Positions 32,773 through 41,113 of a DNA stretch of 64,000 nucleotides are shown one piece after another. This DNA comes from Acidimicrobiia bacterium. GTDB taxonomy: Bacteria; Actinomycetota; Acidimicrobiia; Acidimicrobiales; Aldehydirespiratoraceae. The notes beneath the pieces are model-generated. The model had not been told where the DNA came from and searched no databases. It saw only the letters and a list, made by a program, of their open reading frames with translations. Position 1 is the stretch's first letter, and every line of letters begins with the position of its first letter. Both the position numbers and the translations under genes were made by a program. The DNA is taken from assembly GCA_022821685.1 (NCBI GenBank), contig JAJEDD010000044.1:1-64000 (forward strand), read 5' to 3'.

Positions 32773-35184
32773 GTGATCGCCGAGTCTCTCGCCGGCAAGC
32801 GCATCGCCATCACCGGGGCCACCGGGTTCTTGGGGACCGCGCTCACCGAGCGCCTGCTGCGCTGCGTGCCCGACTGCGAGCTGGTGCTGGTGGTGCGACC
32901 GGGCCGCCGGGGCGCGGCCCAGCGGGTGGAGCGAGACGTGCTGCGCAACGACGCCTTCGACCGGCTCCGCCAGCAAATGGACGGCGGCGACACGGCGGCC
33001 ACCGACCCCGCCAGTGCCGGCGACCCCTCCGACGTCGCGGCCGGCACCGGGGCGGAGACCTACGACGCGATGACCGCCCGGCGGGTCACCGCCCTCGCCG
33101 GCGACGTCGGCGTCGACGGGCTCGGACTCGATGACGAGGGCCGGGCCCTGCTGGCCGGCTGCGACGTCGTGATCCACTCGGCGGCCACCGTGAACTTCGA
33201 CTCCGCCCTCGACGACGCGGTGGAGGTCAACCTGCTGGGACCGGCCCGGGTGGCGACGGTACTGGCCGAGGAAGGATCGCAGGCCCACCTGATCTCGGTG
33301 TCGACCTGCTATGTGGCCGGCAGCCGCCGCGGCGCCGCCCCCGAACAGCTGGTCGACGACTCGCCGTTCTTCATCGCTGTCCCCTGGCAGGACGAGGTCG
33401 CCAGCGCCCGGCAGGCCCGCCGCGACGCCGAGCAGGCCAGCCGCAGCCCCGAGCAGCTCGCCGACCTGTCGGCCCAGGCCCGCCGCGAGCTCGGCGCGGC
33501 CGGCATCCCCGCTCTCGCCGACAAGGTCGAGAGCCTGCGGCGGCGCTGGGTAGGCGACCAGATGACCAGAGCGGGCCGGGCCAGGGCGGCGAGCCTCGGC
33601 TTCCCCGACGCCTACGCCTTCACCAAAGCCCTGGGCGAGCGGGCGCTGGCCGAGACCCGCGGCGACATTGCGGTGACCATCGTGCGGCCCTCGATCATCG
33701 AGTCGGCCCTGGCCGAGCCCCGCCCCGGATGGATCAGGGGCTTCCGCATGGCCGAGCCGGTCATCGCGGCCTATGCCCGGGGCCTGCTCAAGGACTTTCC
33801 CGGCGTGCCCGAGGGCGTCATCGACGTGATCCCGGTGGACCTGGTGGTGGCCACCATCCTGGCGGTGGCGGCCCGAGGCCCGGTCGAGCCCACCCCCGAC
33901 GTCATCCAGGTGGCCAGCGGATCGATCAACCCGCTGAAGTACGGCAAGCTCTTCGACCTGGTGAGCGGCTGGTTCACCGAGCATCCCGTCTACGACGAGT
34001 ACAACCAGCCGATCCCGGTGCCCCGCTGGTCGTTCCCGGGCCGGGGCCGGGTGGCCCGCCAGCTGCAGCGGGCCCAGCGCTCGCTGGAGGCCGCCGACCG
34101 GGTGCTGTCGGCTCTGCCGCTGCGGGGCCGCCACGCCCTGATGAGCGCCGGCGTGGAGGAGCGCCGCCAGCAGCTCGGCCGGGCCAACGAGTACGTCGAG
34201 CTGTATGGCGCCTACGCCGAGTGCGAGGCCATCTACCAGCTCGACCGGCTCATGGAGCTGTGGAACTCGCTCGACGACGCTGATCGGGCCGAGTTCTGCT
34301 TCGACCCGGCCGTCATCGACTGGACCCGCTACGTGCACGAGGTGCATCTGCCGTCGATGGTGGAGCAGGCGCGCTTGAAGATGGCGCCGGGGGCCGGCAC
34401 CGGCCGCAGCCAGTCGCGTTCGGTGCGCCTGCGCCGCCAGGTGCTCGACCCGCAGCGCCATCTGGCCGTGTTCGACCTCGAGAACACCCTCATCGCCTCC
34501 AACGTGGTGGCCAGCTACGCCTGGCTGGCCACCCGCGAGCTCGACGACCTCGACCGGCTGCGCTTCGTGGCCCGCACCCTGGGCGAGGCGCCCCGACTGC
34601 TGGCGCTGGACCGGCGCGACCGCAGCGACTTCCTGCGCTACTTCTACCGGCGCTTCGAGGGCGCTCCGGTGGACCGCATCGGCGCCGACTGCTCCGAGAT
34701 GCTCAGCGACCTGCTCATTGCCAAGTCGTTCCCCCAGGGGCTGCGCCGGGTCCGCGAGCACCGGCGGGCGGGACACCGGACGCTGCTCATCACGGGCGCG
34801 CTCGACTTCGTGGTGGCGCCGCTGCGGCCCCTGTTCGATCACATCATCGCGGCCGAGATGAGCGCCAGCGACGGAGTGTACGACGGGCGGCTCACCGCGG
34901 TGCCCCCCACCGGCGAGGCCCGCTACCAGACGCTGGTCGACTTCACCGAGCTCCACGGCCTCGACCTGCGGGAGTCGGTGGCCTACGCCGACAGCACCTC
35001 GGACCTGCCGATGCTGGAAGCGGTGGGGTTCCCGGTGGCGGTCAACCCCGAGACGAAGCTGGCCGCGCTGGCCCGGCGGCGGGGCTGGCTGATCGAGCAC
35101 TGGTCGAAGAGCGCGGGCGCGCCTGCCAAGCCCCTTCCGCTGGCGCCGCGAACCCGCCGCGCCGACCTCGTAGGGTCCCGCTGA
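32773..35184 (+). CDS. Fatty acyl-CoA reductase/thioester-reductase-like domain fused to HAD-IB phosphatase-like domain
   Basis: 803 aa. Residues ~1-400 are a male-sterility-type NAD(P)-binding reductase (ITGATGFLGTAL, and YAFTKALGERAL with the Tyr-x3-Lys pair). A linker region follows, then a HAD-IB domain from ~560 (VFDLENTLIAS, LLITGALDFVV, YADSTSDLPML). In the HAD motif DxD the second Asp is replaced by Glu. The gene heads an apparent lipid operon with a LarA-like gene (TGATG overlap) and a PlsC acyltransferase. A role in making or reducing a long-chain acyl/alcohol lipid is inferred. Confidence 0.85.
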   Translation: MIAESLAGKRIAITGATGFLGTALTERLLRCVPDCELVLVVRPGRRGAAQRVERDVLRNDAFDRLRQQMDGGDTAATDPASAGDPSDVAAGTGAETYDAMTARRVTALAGDVGVDGLGLDDEGRALLAGCDVVIHSAATVNFDSALDDAVEVNLLGPARVATVLAEEGSQAHLISVSTCYVAGSRRGAAPEQLVDDSPFFIAVPWQDEVASARQARRDAEQASRSPEQLADLSAQARRELGAAGIPALADKVESLRRRWVGDQMTRAGRARAASLGFPDAYAFTKALGERALAETRGDIAVTIVRPSIIESALAEPRPGWIRGFRMAEPVIAAYARGLLKDFPGVPEGVIDVIPVDLVVATILAVAARGPVEPTPDVIQVASGSINPLKYGKLFDLVSGWFTEHPVYDEYNQPIPVPRWSFPGRGRVARQLQRAQRSLEAADRVLSALPLRGRHALMSAGVEERRQQLGRANEYVELYGAYAECEAIYQLDRLMELWNSLDDADRAEFCFDPAVIDWTRYVHEVHLPSMVEQARLKMAPGAGTGRSQSRSVRLRRQVLDPQRHLAVFDLENTLIASNVVASYAWLATRELDDLDRLRFVARTLGEAPRLLALDRRDRSDFLRYFYRRFEGAPVDRIGADCSEMLSDLLIAKSFPQGLRRVREHRRAGHRTLLITGALDFVVAPLRPLFDHIIAAEMSASDGVYDGRLTAVPPTGEARYQTLVDFTELHGLDLRESVAYADSTSDLPMLEAVGFPVAVNPETKLAALARRRGWLIEHWSKSAGAPAKPLPLAPRTRRADLVGSR
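35171..35176 (+). promoter_or_regulatory. Possible internal -10 box before the LarA-like gene
   Basis: TAGGGT lies inside the 3' end of the preceding gene, 7 nt before ATG 35184, matching the spacing seen at other leaderless starts. Confidence 0.3.
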
Positions 35185-36797
35185 TGGCAGCCGAACGCAG
35201 AAACGCCCCGCGGCCGGGGCTGGTGCTCGACGTAGACCGCTCCACCCCGCCGATCCTGTTCCATCACGGCGAGGGCTTCCGGTTGGAGAGGCTGCCGCCG
35301 GGCCGCAGCCGGATCATCTACCCGGCCGAGCCCCTCGCCGGCCTGCCCGACCCCGAGGCCGCCATCCGCCACGCCCTGCTCAACCCGCTCGACTCCGATC
35401 CGCTGCCGTCGCGGCTGCGGCCCGGCATGAAGCTCACCATCGCCTTCGACGACATCTCGCTGCCGCTGCCGCCCATGCGCCGTCCCGACATCCGCCAGCG
35501 GATAATCGAGCAGGTCCTCGATATGGCCGCCGCCGCCGGAGTGGACGACGTCCACCTCATCGCCGCGCTGGCCCTGCACCGCCGCATGACCGACGACGAG
35601 CTGCGCCACGCGCTGGGCGAGCGGGTGTTCGACGCCTTCGCCCCGCAGGGCGCGCTCTACAACCACGACGCCGAGGATCCCGACGGCATGGTGGAGTTGG
35701 GCCGCACCAACCACGACGAGTTGGTCACCATGAACCGCCGGGCCGCGGAGAGCGACCTGCTGGTGTACGTGAATATCAACTTGGTGTCGATGGACGGGGG
35801 CTGGAAGTCCACCGCCACCGGCCTGGCCGACTACTGGGCGCTGCGCCACCACCACAACGTGGGAACCATGCAGCGCTCCCGCTCGTTCATGGACCGCCAC
35901 CGTTCCGAGCTGCACCACTCCAACTGGCGCCAGGGCGAGGTGATCAAGGCCAACGGCCCGCCCATCTTCCAGATTGAGACCACCGTCAACAACAACACCT
36001 TCGGCCTCGACGGCCCCCTGGCCGTGCTGCAAAAGCGCGAGTGGGAGTGGAGCGCCCGCGACCGGGCCTCGTTCATGGCCATGCACGCCGGGCTGCGAGC
36101 CATGCCGGCCTCCGCCTGCCGGGGCGTGTTCAACCGCTGGCTGGCGCCCTATGAGATGACCTCGGTGCAGGCCGGCGCGGTGGAGCCGGTGCATGAGAGC
36201 ACCACCGCCAACGTGCTGGCCCAGCATCTGGTGCCGGTGCAGGGCCAGACCGACGTGCTCACCATGGGACTGCCCTACATCTGCCCCTACAACGTCAACT
36301 CGGTGATGAACCCGATCCTGGTGATGTGCCTGGGCCTGGGCTACTTCTTCAACCTCTACCGGGGCCGGCCACTGGTGCGCGAGGGCGGCGTGGTCATCAT
36401 GAGCCACCCCACCCGCCGGGAGTTCCATCCGGTGCACCATCCCAGCTACATCGACTTCTTCGAGCAGGTGCTGGCCGAGACCACCGACCCGGCCGAGGTG
36501 GAGGCCAAGTACGAGGCCCAGTTCGCCACGGACGAGTGGTATGTGCACCTCTACCGCACCAGCTACGCCTACCACGGGGTGCATCCCTTCTATATGTGGT
36601 ACTGGGGGGCGCACGCCCTGCAGTGGCTGGGACGGGTGATCATTGTGGGCGGCGACGAGCGGGCGGTGCGGCGGATGGGCTTCCAGCCCGCGTCCACCCT
36701 GTCGGACGCCCTGGAGATGGCCAGCGATGTGGTGGGCCCGGCCCCCACCATCACCCACCTGCACAACCCGCCCATCCTCATGGCCGACGTGGAGTAG
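35184..36797 (+). CDS. LarA-like (DUF2088) protein
   Basis: 537 aa, related to the N-terminal domain family of nickel-dependent lactate racemase LarA. AFDDISLPLPPM (~90) stands where LarA-type proteins have a DDxTRPxP-like motif, followed by VDDVHLIAALALHR and a His-rich stretch (HHHNVGTMQRSRS, RSELHHSNW). The Thr-Arg-Pro core is changed, so racemase activity and pincer-nickel cofactor binding cannot be assumed. Its position between an acyl reductase and a PlsC acyltransferase suggests a lipid- or hydroxy-acid-related reaction (inference). The ATG overlaps the upstream TGA. Confidence 0.72.
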   Translation: MAAERRNAPRPGLVLDVDRSTPPILFHHGEGFRLERLPPGRSRIIYPAEPLAGLPDPEAAIRHALLNPLDSDPLPSRLRPGMKLTIAFDDISLPLPPMRRPDIRQRIIEQVLDMAAAAGVDDVHLIAALALHRRMTDDELRHALGERVFDAFAPQGALYNHDAEDPDGMVELGRTNHDELVTMNRRAAESDLLVYVNINLVSMDGGWKSTATGLADYWALRHHHNVGTMQRSRSFMDRHRSELHHSNWRQGEVIKANGPPIFQIETTVNNNTFGLDGPLAVLQKREWEWSARDRASFMAMHAGLRAMPASACRGVFNRWLAPYEMTSVQAGAVEPVHESTTANVLAQHLVPVQGQTDVLTMGLPYICPYNVNSVMNPILVMCLGLGYFFNLYRGRPLVREGGVVIMSHPTRREFHPVHHPSYIDFFEQVLAETTDPAEVEAKYEAQFATDEWYVHLYRTSYAYHGVHPFYMWYWGAHALQWLGRVIIVGGDERAVRRMGFQPASTLSDALEMASDVVGPAPTITHLHNPPILMADVE

Positions 36798-36911
36798 CCC
36801 GGTGGACAGTGGCGACGATGGCGGACACAAAGTGAGGGCCCGACGATTCGGCGCGGCACCGCACCGCCACGACGGCAGACCCGGCATGACCAGGGCGGAA
36901 TAGCCCGGTGG
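36795..36911. repeat. Direct repeat TAGCCCGGTGG at both ends of the spacer before plsC
   Basis: TAGCCCGGTGG at 36795 (including the stop TAG of the LarA-like gene) recurs 106 bp later at 36901, where its GTG is the PlsC start. Confidence 0.75.
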
Positions 36912-37861
36912 GTATCGCTCACGATCTCGGCCTGGTGCGGATGCGGCGCCGCCTGCCGTCGCCGGCCCGGGCGTTCAGGGCCCGGTCGTTCCCGCTGCGG
37001 GCGCCCAACGTGCCCGGCGGCGTGGCGCCGGCCGCGGTGCCGGGACGCACCGGCGCCGATTTCGACACCGCCTGGGCCCGCCGCTGGCCAGCCCGCATGG
37101 GTCGGGCTGCCGTCGTCGAGGGGCCGATGCGGGCCATGGTGCAGGTGCTGGCCTCGCCCCGCCGGCGCGGCACCGACCGGCTGGCCGACCTCGACGGCGC
37201 GCTGATCTTCGCCGCCAACCATCACAGCCACCTCGACACTCCGCTGCTGCTCACTTCGATTCCCGAGCCGTGGCGCCACAAGGTCGTGGTGGGAGCGGCG
37301 GCCGACTATTTCTTCGGCACCCGGCTGGCGGGCGCCACCGCCGCGCTGGTGATGGGAGCCGTCCCCATAGAACGGGCCCGCGTGGGCCGCCGGTCAGCCG
37401 ACCTCGCCGCCGAGTTGATCGACGACGGGTGGAGCCTGCTCATCTACCCCGAGGGTGGACGCAGCCCCGACGGCTGGGGCCAGCCGTTCAGGGGCGGGGC
37501 GGCCTACCTGGCTGTGCGCTGCGACGTGCCGGTGGTGCCGGTGCACGTGGGCGGCACGGGCAGCATCCTGCGCAAGGGCCGCACCATGCCCCGGCCCGCG
37601 GCGGCCACGGTGACCTTCGGCCCCCCGCTGCGGCCCGAGGCGGGTGAGCGGGCCCCCCGGTTCGCGGCCCGGATCGAGGCCGCGGTGACCGCCCTGGCCG
37701 ACGAGGCCGCCACCGACTGGTACTCGGCCCGCAAACGGGCCCACGCCAACGCCAGCGGCACCCTGACCGGCCCCGATGCCGGTATCTGGCGCCGCCAATG
37801 GGCCCTAGACGGCCGCCGCCGCACCCCCGCAACCCGATCCCGCCGCTGGCCCAACCTCTAA
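36908..37861 (+). CDS. 1-acyl-sn-glycerol-3-phosphate acyltransferase family protein (PlsC)
   Basis: 317-aa acyltransferase. The catalytic block NHHSHLD (~103) is the HX4D motif; YPEGGRSPDG (~180) is the substrate-binding motif; VPVVPVHVGG follows. The longer N-terminus (~95 residues before HX4D) and basic C-terminus are unremarkable for actinobacteria. GTG 36908 is used and lies in the repeated TAGCCCGGTGG. Last gene of the apparent lipid operon; acts at the membrane on lysophosphatidic acid or a related acceptor. Confidence 0.85.
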   Translation: MGIAHDLGLVRMRRRLPSPARAFRARSFPLRAPNVPGGVAPAAVPGRTGADFDTAWARRWPARMGRAAVVEGPMRAMVQVLASPRRRGTDRLADLDGALIFAANHHSHLDTPLLLTSIPEPWRHKVVVGAAADYFFGTRLAGATAALVMGAVPIERARVGRRSADLAAELIDDGWSLLIYPEGGRSPDGWGQPFRGGAAYLAVRCDVPVVPVHVGGTGSILRKGRTMPRPAAATVTFGPPLRPEAGERAPRFAARIEAAVTALADEAATDWYSARKRAHANASGTLTGPDAGIWRRQWALDGRRRTPATRSRRWPNL

Positions 37862-37917
37862 CAGATCACTCACCAGCACCGCAGCCGCAAGCTTCGCAGT
37901 GTTGCCGACCGGCTCCT

Positions 37918-38877
37918 CTAGAGGCGGCTGCCGGTGAGGAGGTCGTGGTTGTCGAGGGTCTCGGCTGCCCGCGCGATGATCGGGCGGATGCGGGCTAGGA
38001 CAGGGCTGTCGGTCCGCTCGCCCGCAGCCTCGCTGGCGGCGATGGTTGCAACGATGACCGCTGCCCGAGCGATCCGGGGAGCCAACGCCGATGTCACCCG
38101 CAGGTCTATGTCGGGGCGGTCGGCGATGTAGGTGCCGGCCTTCCGCCAGATCGATATGTCGCCATAGGGGGCGCGGTCATCCGACACATCGTTGTGCTCG
38201 AACTCAGCGAGGGCATCGCTCACGGCATCGGCGTGCTCGCCGGCGAGGGGAACGAGCAGATCGATCTTGTGCTTGAACGGTGCCGGTGTGCCAGCCAACG
38301 CGGCCAGCGCCTTGATGGCGGTCTCGATGGCCATAGCCGCAGCCGAGCAGATGTCGATCATTCGCCAGTGGGGCAGGCTCTCGTCCCGCGTCTCGACGAT
38401 CTCCCATTCGTCGGGTAGCAGCGCGCGGCTCATCGAGTTGAGCGCCTTGGCCACCTCGTCAAGGCGGCCGAGCGCCTCGTCAATATTGTTGTCGGGCAAT
38501 CCGATCTCCTTGTCCCAATTCACCGCCCCAGCCGGGCGATCAATGAGCGTCACCGCTGTTGGCGCGATGCCCGCCTCAAACGAAGACGACACGGTACAGG
38601 TGCGCCGCTGCCATTCGGGCCGGTCGGTGACGTGCACCTCCACGGGCCGCCCGGCCACCTCCTCAGCAGCCCTGGCGAGGGAGACACGGAGTTGGAGGCG
38701 CTGCGAATAGTCGATGTCGTCGAAGACCGCCACCAAGTCGATGTCGCTGTGAGCGCTGGCGTCGCCGCGGGCCACCGAGCCGTACAGCAGCACCCGCGAC
38801 ACCCCGGCCGCCGCAAGCTGCTCGGCAGCACGACAAGCGTCATCCCTGGTGGGAGCAGTCAGCGGCAGCGCAGTCAC
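37918..38877 (-). CDS. Nucleotidyltransferase-domain protein fused to HEPN-like helical domain
   Basis: 319 aa. The N-terminal ~100 residues are a minimal nucleotidyltransferase (YGSVARGDASAHSDIDLVAV, the GS-x-D-x-D motif). The C-terminal ~200 residues are helical (ALNSMSRALLPDEW, ICSAAAMAIETAIKALAALAG, PFKHKIDLL) and resemble the HEPN partner normally encoded by a separate gene. MNT and HEPN proteins usually form toxin-antitoxin pairs; here they appear joined. No canonical HEPN Rx4-6H motif is evident, so RNase activity is doubtful. GTG 38877 has TAGCGT 7 nt upstream. Confidence 0.72.
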   Translation of the reverse strand: MTALPLTAPTRDDACRAAEQLAAAGVSRVLLYGSVARGDASAHSDIDLVAVFDDIDYSQRLQLRVSLARAAEEVAGRPVEVHVTDRPEWQRRTCTVSSSFEAGIAPTAVTLIDRPAGAVNWDKEIGLPDNNIDEALGRLDEVAKALNSMSRALLPDEWEIVETRDESLPHWRMIDICSAAAMAIETAIKALAALAGTPAPFKHKIDLLVPLAGEHADAVSDALAEFEHNDVSDDRAPYGDISIWRKAGTYIADRPDIDLRVTSALAPRIARAAVIVATIAASEAAGERTDSPVLARIRPIIARAAETLDNHDLLTGSRL

Positions 38878-38884
38878 GCCCCCA

Positions 38885-38890
38885 ACGCTA
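38885..38890 (-). promoter_or_regulatory. -10 box of the nucleotidyltransferase gene, leaderless type
   Basis: TAGCGT on the minus strand with a 7-nt gap to GTG 38877. Confidence 0.5.
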
Positions 38891-38970
38891 TAGCCCGCCC
38901 CATCTACAGACCGCGAACCGCCTGGGATACCCGAAGCGTCGGGCCCGCCGTGCGGTGAGTGTGCGTCTGG

Positions 38971-40200
38971 TCAGACCAGCGCACCCAGCGGGACGACCGC
39001 GATCCGGTCATCGACACGGAAGGCGGTCGTACCGGGATGGACCACAAGCCCGGCGCGGAAGGAGTCGCCGAGCCGATCGCGCAGGCCTGACAGGTGCTTC
39101 ACATCGGCTTTGCCGACGGACTCGTTCAGCTTGGCCTCGAAGGCCAAGACACCGCCGTCGGGGAGGTCGGCGATCAGGTCGATCTCTTGGTCGCCGCCGG
39201 CCGAGCGCAGATGACCGAAGCGCCACGACAGGCCCAGAGCATCGGCAGCGGCGCGGAGCTGGGCCGCCACGACGCTCTCGAACAGTTCCCCGAGCCGGTC
39301 ACGGCGCCCGCTCAGAACTGCCGACGACTCATGATGGTCCGCTGCCGCCAGCGCAGGGTCGACCAAGTGCCGCTTGGGTCTGCGGGTCAACCGCTTGAGT
39401 CGGTTGTGGGACCACCCCGGCAAGTCCTCGATCAGTCCCAGGCGGCTCAGCAGGTCGTGATAGGCCTCGCCGGTGGTCTTGGACACGCCGGCAGCCTGGT
39501 GGATGGTGGCGTGGTCGGTGGTAGTGGCCACCACTGCTCCGTAGGCACGCAGATAGTTGCGAAGCTTGCCGGTGTGGCGCACCGTCGAGGAAATCTCGGA
39601 CAGATCTCGGGCGACCGCCAAGTCCAGGTAGGCCCTGAGTGCCTCCTGCTGGTCCAGTTCGGCGAGTCCCAGGTAGCCGGGCAACCCCGACTCCACCGCC
39701 GATGCCGCCTGCTCGGCAGGCGAGAACGGCGAACGGACACCGCGCACCGCCTCGATGCCGTGCTCGGCAAGATCGGCCAGCGCCACCGCGGGAACCTCAC
39801 CCCGCCGCTCCGAGAGCGTCATCGGCCGCAGCCGCAGCGGCAGTATCCGGCCCGCGCCCGTGTGGACGTCGGCGGAGACCGCGGCACGCGACGAGCCGCT
39901 GAGAATGAACCGCCCCGGCGACCGGTCGTCGTCGATCATGCGCCGCAGCGAGTCCCACACCTGCGGAATGCGTTGCCACTCATCAACGAGCACTGGGGCA
40001 GCCAGCGAAGCACACAGCCCTTCGAAGTCGTTGGCCGCCTGGTGGGCTGTCGGCGGATGATCCAACCGCAGCGTCGCCGCGGCCAATCGCAGAGCAGTAC
40101 TGGTCTTGCCCGCGCCGCGCACCCCCTCCACAAGACAGGCGGGATGAACCTCCAGCAGGCGAGCAAGGCGCCCGTCCATATGACGCCGCAGATAAGTCAT
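38971..40200 (-). CDS. AAA ATPase with DUF4143 (AAA_14 family)
   Basis: 409 aa from ATG 40200. Walker A is VEGVRGAGKTST, the Walker B-like motif is VLVDEWQRIP, and FILSGSSRAA is the sensor region. These are followed by a winged-helix-like part and a C-terminal DUF4143 nuclease-like segment (GDQEIDLIADLPDGGVLAFEAKLN: Asp and Glu-x-Lys). Such stand-alone ATPases are common accessory genes of unclear role, suspected in genome defence or mobile DNA. TAGTCT is placed 7 nt before the ATG. Confidence 0.83.
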   Translation of the reverse strand: MTYLRRHMDGRLARLLEVHPACLVEGVRGAGKTSTALRLAAATLRLDHPPTAHQAANDFEGLCASLAAPVLVDEWQRIPQVWDSLRRMIDDDRSPGRFILSGSSRAAVSADVHTGAGRILPLRLRPMTLSERRGEVPAVALADLAEHGIEAVRGVRSPFSPAEQAASAVESGLPGYLGLAELDQQEALRAYLDLAVARDLSEISSTVRHTGKLRNYLRAYGAVVATTTDHATIHQAAGVSKTTGEAYHDLLSRLGLIEDLPGWSHNRLKRLTRRPKRHLVDPALAAADHHESSAVLSGRRDRLGELFESVVAAQLRAAADALGLSWRFGHLRSAGGDQEIDLIADLPDGGVLAFEAKLNESVGKADVKHLSGLRDRLGDSFRAGLVVHPGTTAFRVDDRIAVVPLGALV

Positions 40201-40207
40201 GCACAAA

Positions 40208-40213
40208 AGACTA
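40208..40213 (-). promoter_or_regulatory. -10 box of the AAA ATPase gene, leaderless type
   Basis: TAGTCT on the minus strand, 7 nt before ATG 40200. The 40214-40260 stretch upstream is AT-rich. Confidence 0.45.
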
Positions 40214-40420
40214 TTTGACTATCCACAGTATGGCTATTCTATCGTCCCCCACGAACCGATCAGGCTGAAGGGTCGTCGCGCCATCCCTCGCCAACCAATC
40301 AACGGCGATATAGATCGGTGAAGCTCAAGATCGAGTCCGCCGCAAGCAGTTCACGAGTATCAAGTCCTGCCCGCAACACTGCCGACCGTCACTGCCAGCT
40401 TGTCACCCGCTCCTCGCTGG

Positions 40421-41113
40421 CTAGTTCCTGGGGTCGGTCTTCGACAGGGCTGAGGCGAGCAGGCCCGACGGCACGGCCACTATCCCCAGGCCGAGCAGCA
40501 CGAGCACCATGGCGAGGATCTTGCCCGCAGCCGTCGCCGGCGCGATGCCCTCCGCACCCATTGTCAGCGAGGCCACCGACCAGTAGACGCACTCGAACAG
40601 GTTGCCGTACGCGTCGTTGGCCTCGTGCTCGAACTGCCAGATCCCGTAGGCCGCGATGAACGAGATCACCGCGGTGATCCCCGTGTAGAGCGCAAGCTCA
40701 TCCTTGATGTCGTTGAATGCTGCCGAGAAGCGGTCGACTGCGGAGCTGTACCGGGCCAGCTTCAACACCCTCAAGACCCTGAGCACCCTCAGCACCTTCA
40801 CCGACGCCAGCGCCGTGACGCTCGCCAGCCCGGCCACCACGGCCAGCAGATCCACGACCCCGTAGAACGAACCGACATAGCGCAGCCGATGGCGAGCCGA
40901 GGTCAGCCTCGCCGCGTACTCGGCGGTGAACACTGCCCAGAACACCGTGTCTAGTCGGCCAATCCAGGCCGCCGCTGAGCTGCCCTCCTCAACCAAGGTG
41001 AACGCGATCAGCGGCACAAGCGAGAGCACCACGACGACGCCCACCCACACCTCCAGCGTCCTCCCGAAGCGAGAGTCCGCATCGAACCATCCAGACATCT
41101 CCTTCTGACTCAT
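40421..41113 (-). CDS. Voltage-gated-like ion channel subunit with atypical selectivity filter
   Basis: 230 aa with six membrane segments. An S4-like helix carries regularly spaced arginines (VLRVLRVLRVLKLARY, ~108-123). The pore loop YWSVASLTMGAEGIAPAT (~175) aligns with the K+ channel region but has TMGAEG in place of the usual TVGYGD. Ion selectivity is therefore uncertain. The ATG abuts the TGA of the exonuclease gene directly upstream with no gap, so the two are co-translated, an odd functional pairing. Confidence 0.83.
   Translation of the reverse strand: MSQKEMSGWFDADSRFGRTLEVWVGVVVVLSLVPLIAFTLVEEGSSAAAWIGRLDTVFWAVFTAEYAARLTSARHRLRYVGSFYGVVDLLAVVAGLASVTALASVKVLRVLRVLRVLKLARYSSAVDRFSAAFNDIKDELALYTGITAVISFIAAYGIWQFEHEANDAYGNLFECVYWSVASLTMGAEGIAPATAAGKILAMVLVLLGLGIVAVPSGLLASALSKTDPRN

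Noticed and set aside
40214..40420. Possible gene fragment upstream of the AAA ATPase
   Set aside because: Minus-strand piece TRELLAADSILSFTDLYRR looks protein-like but ends quickly and matches nothing I know.
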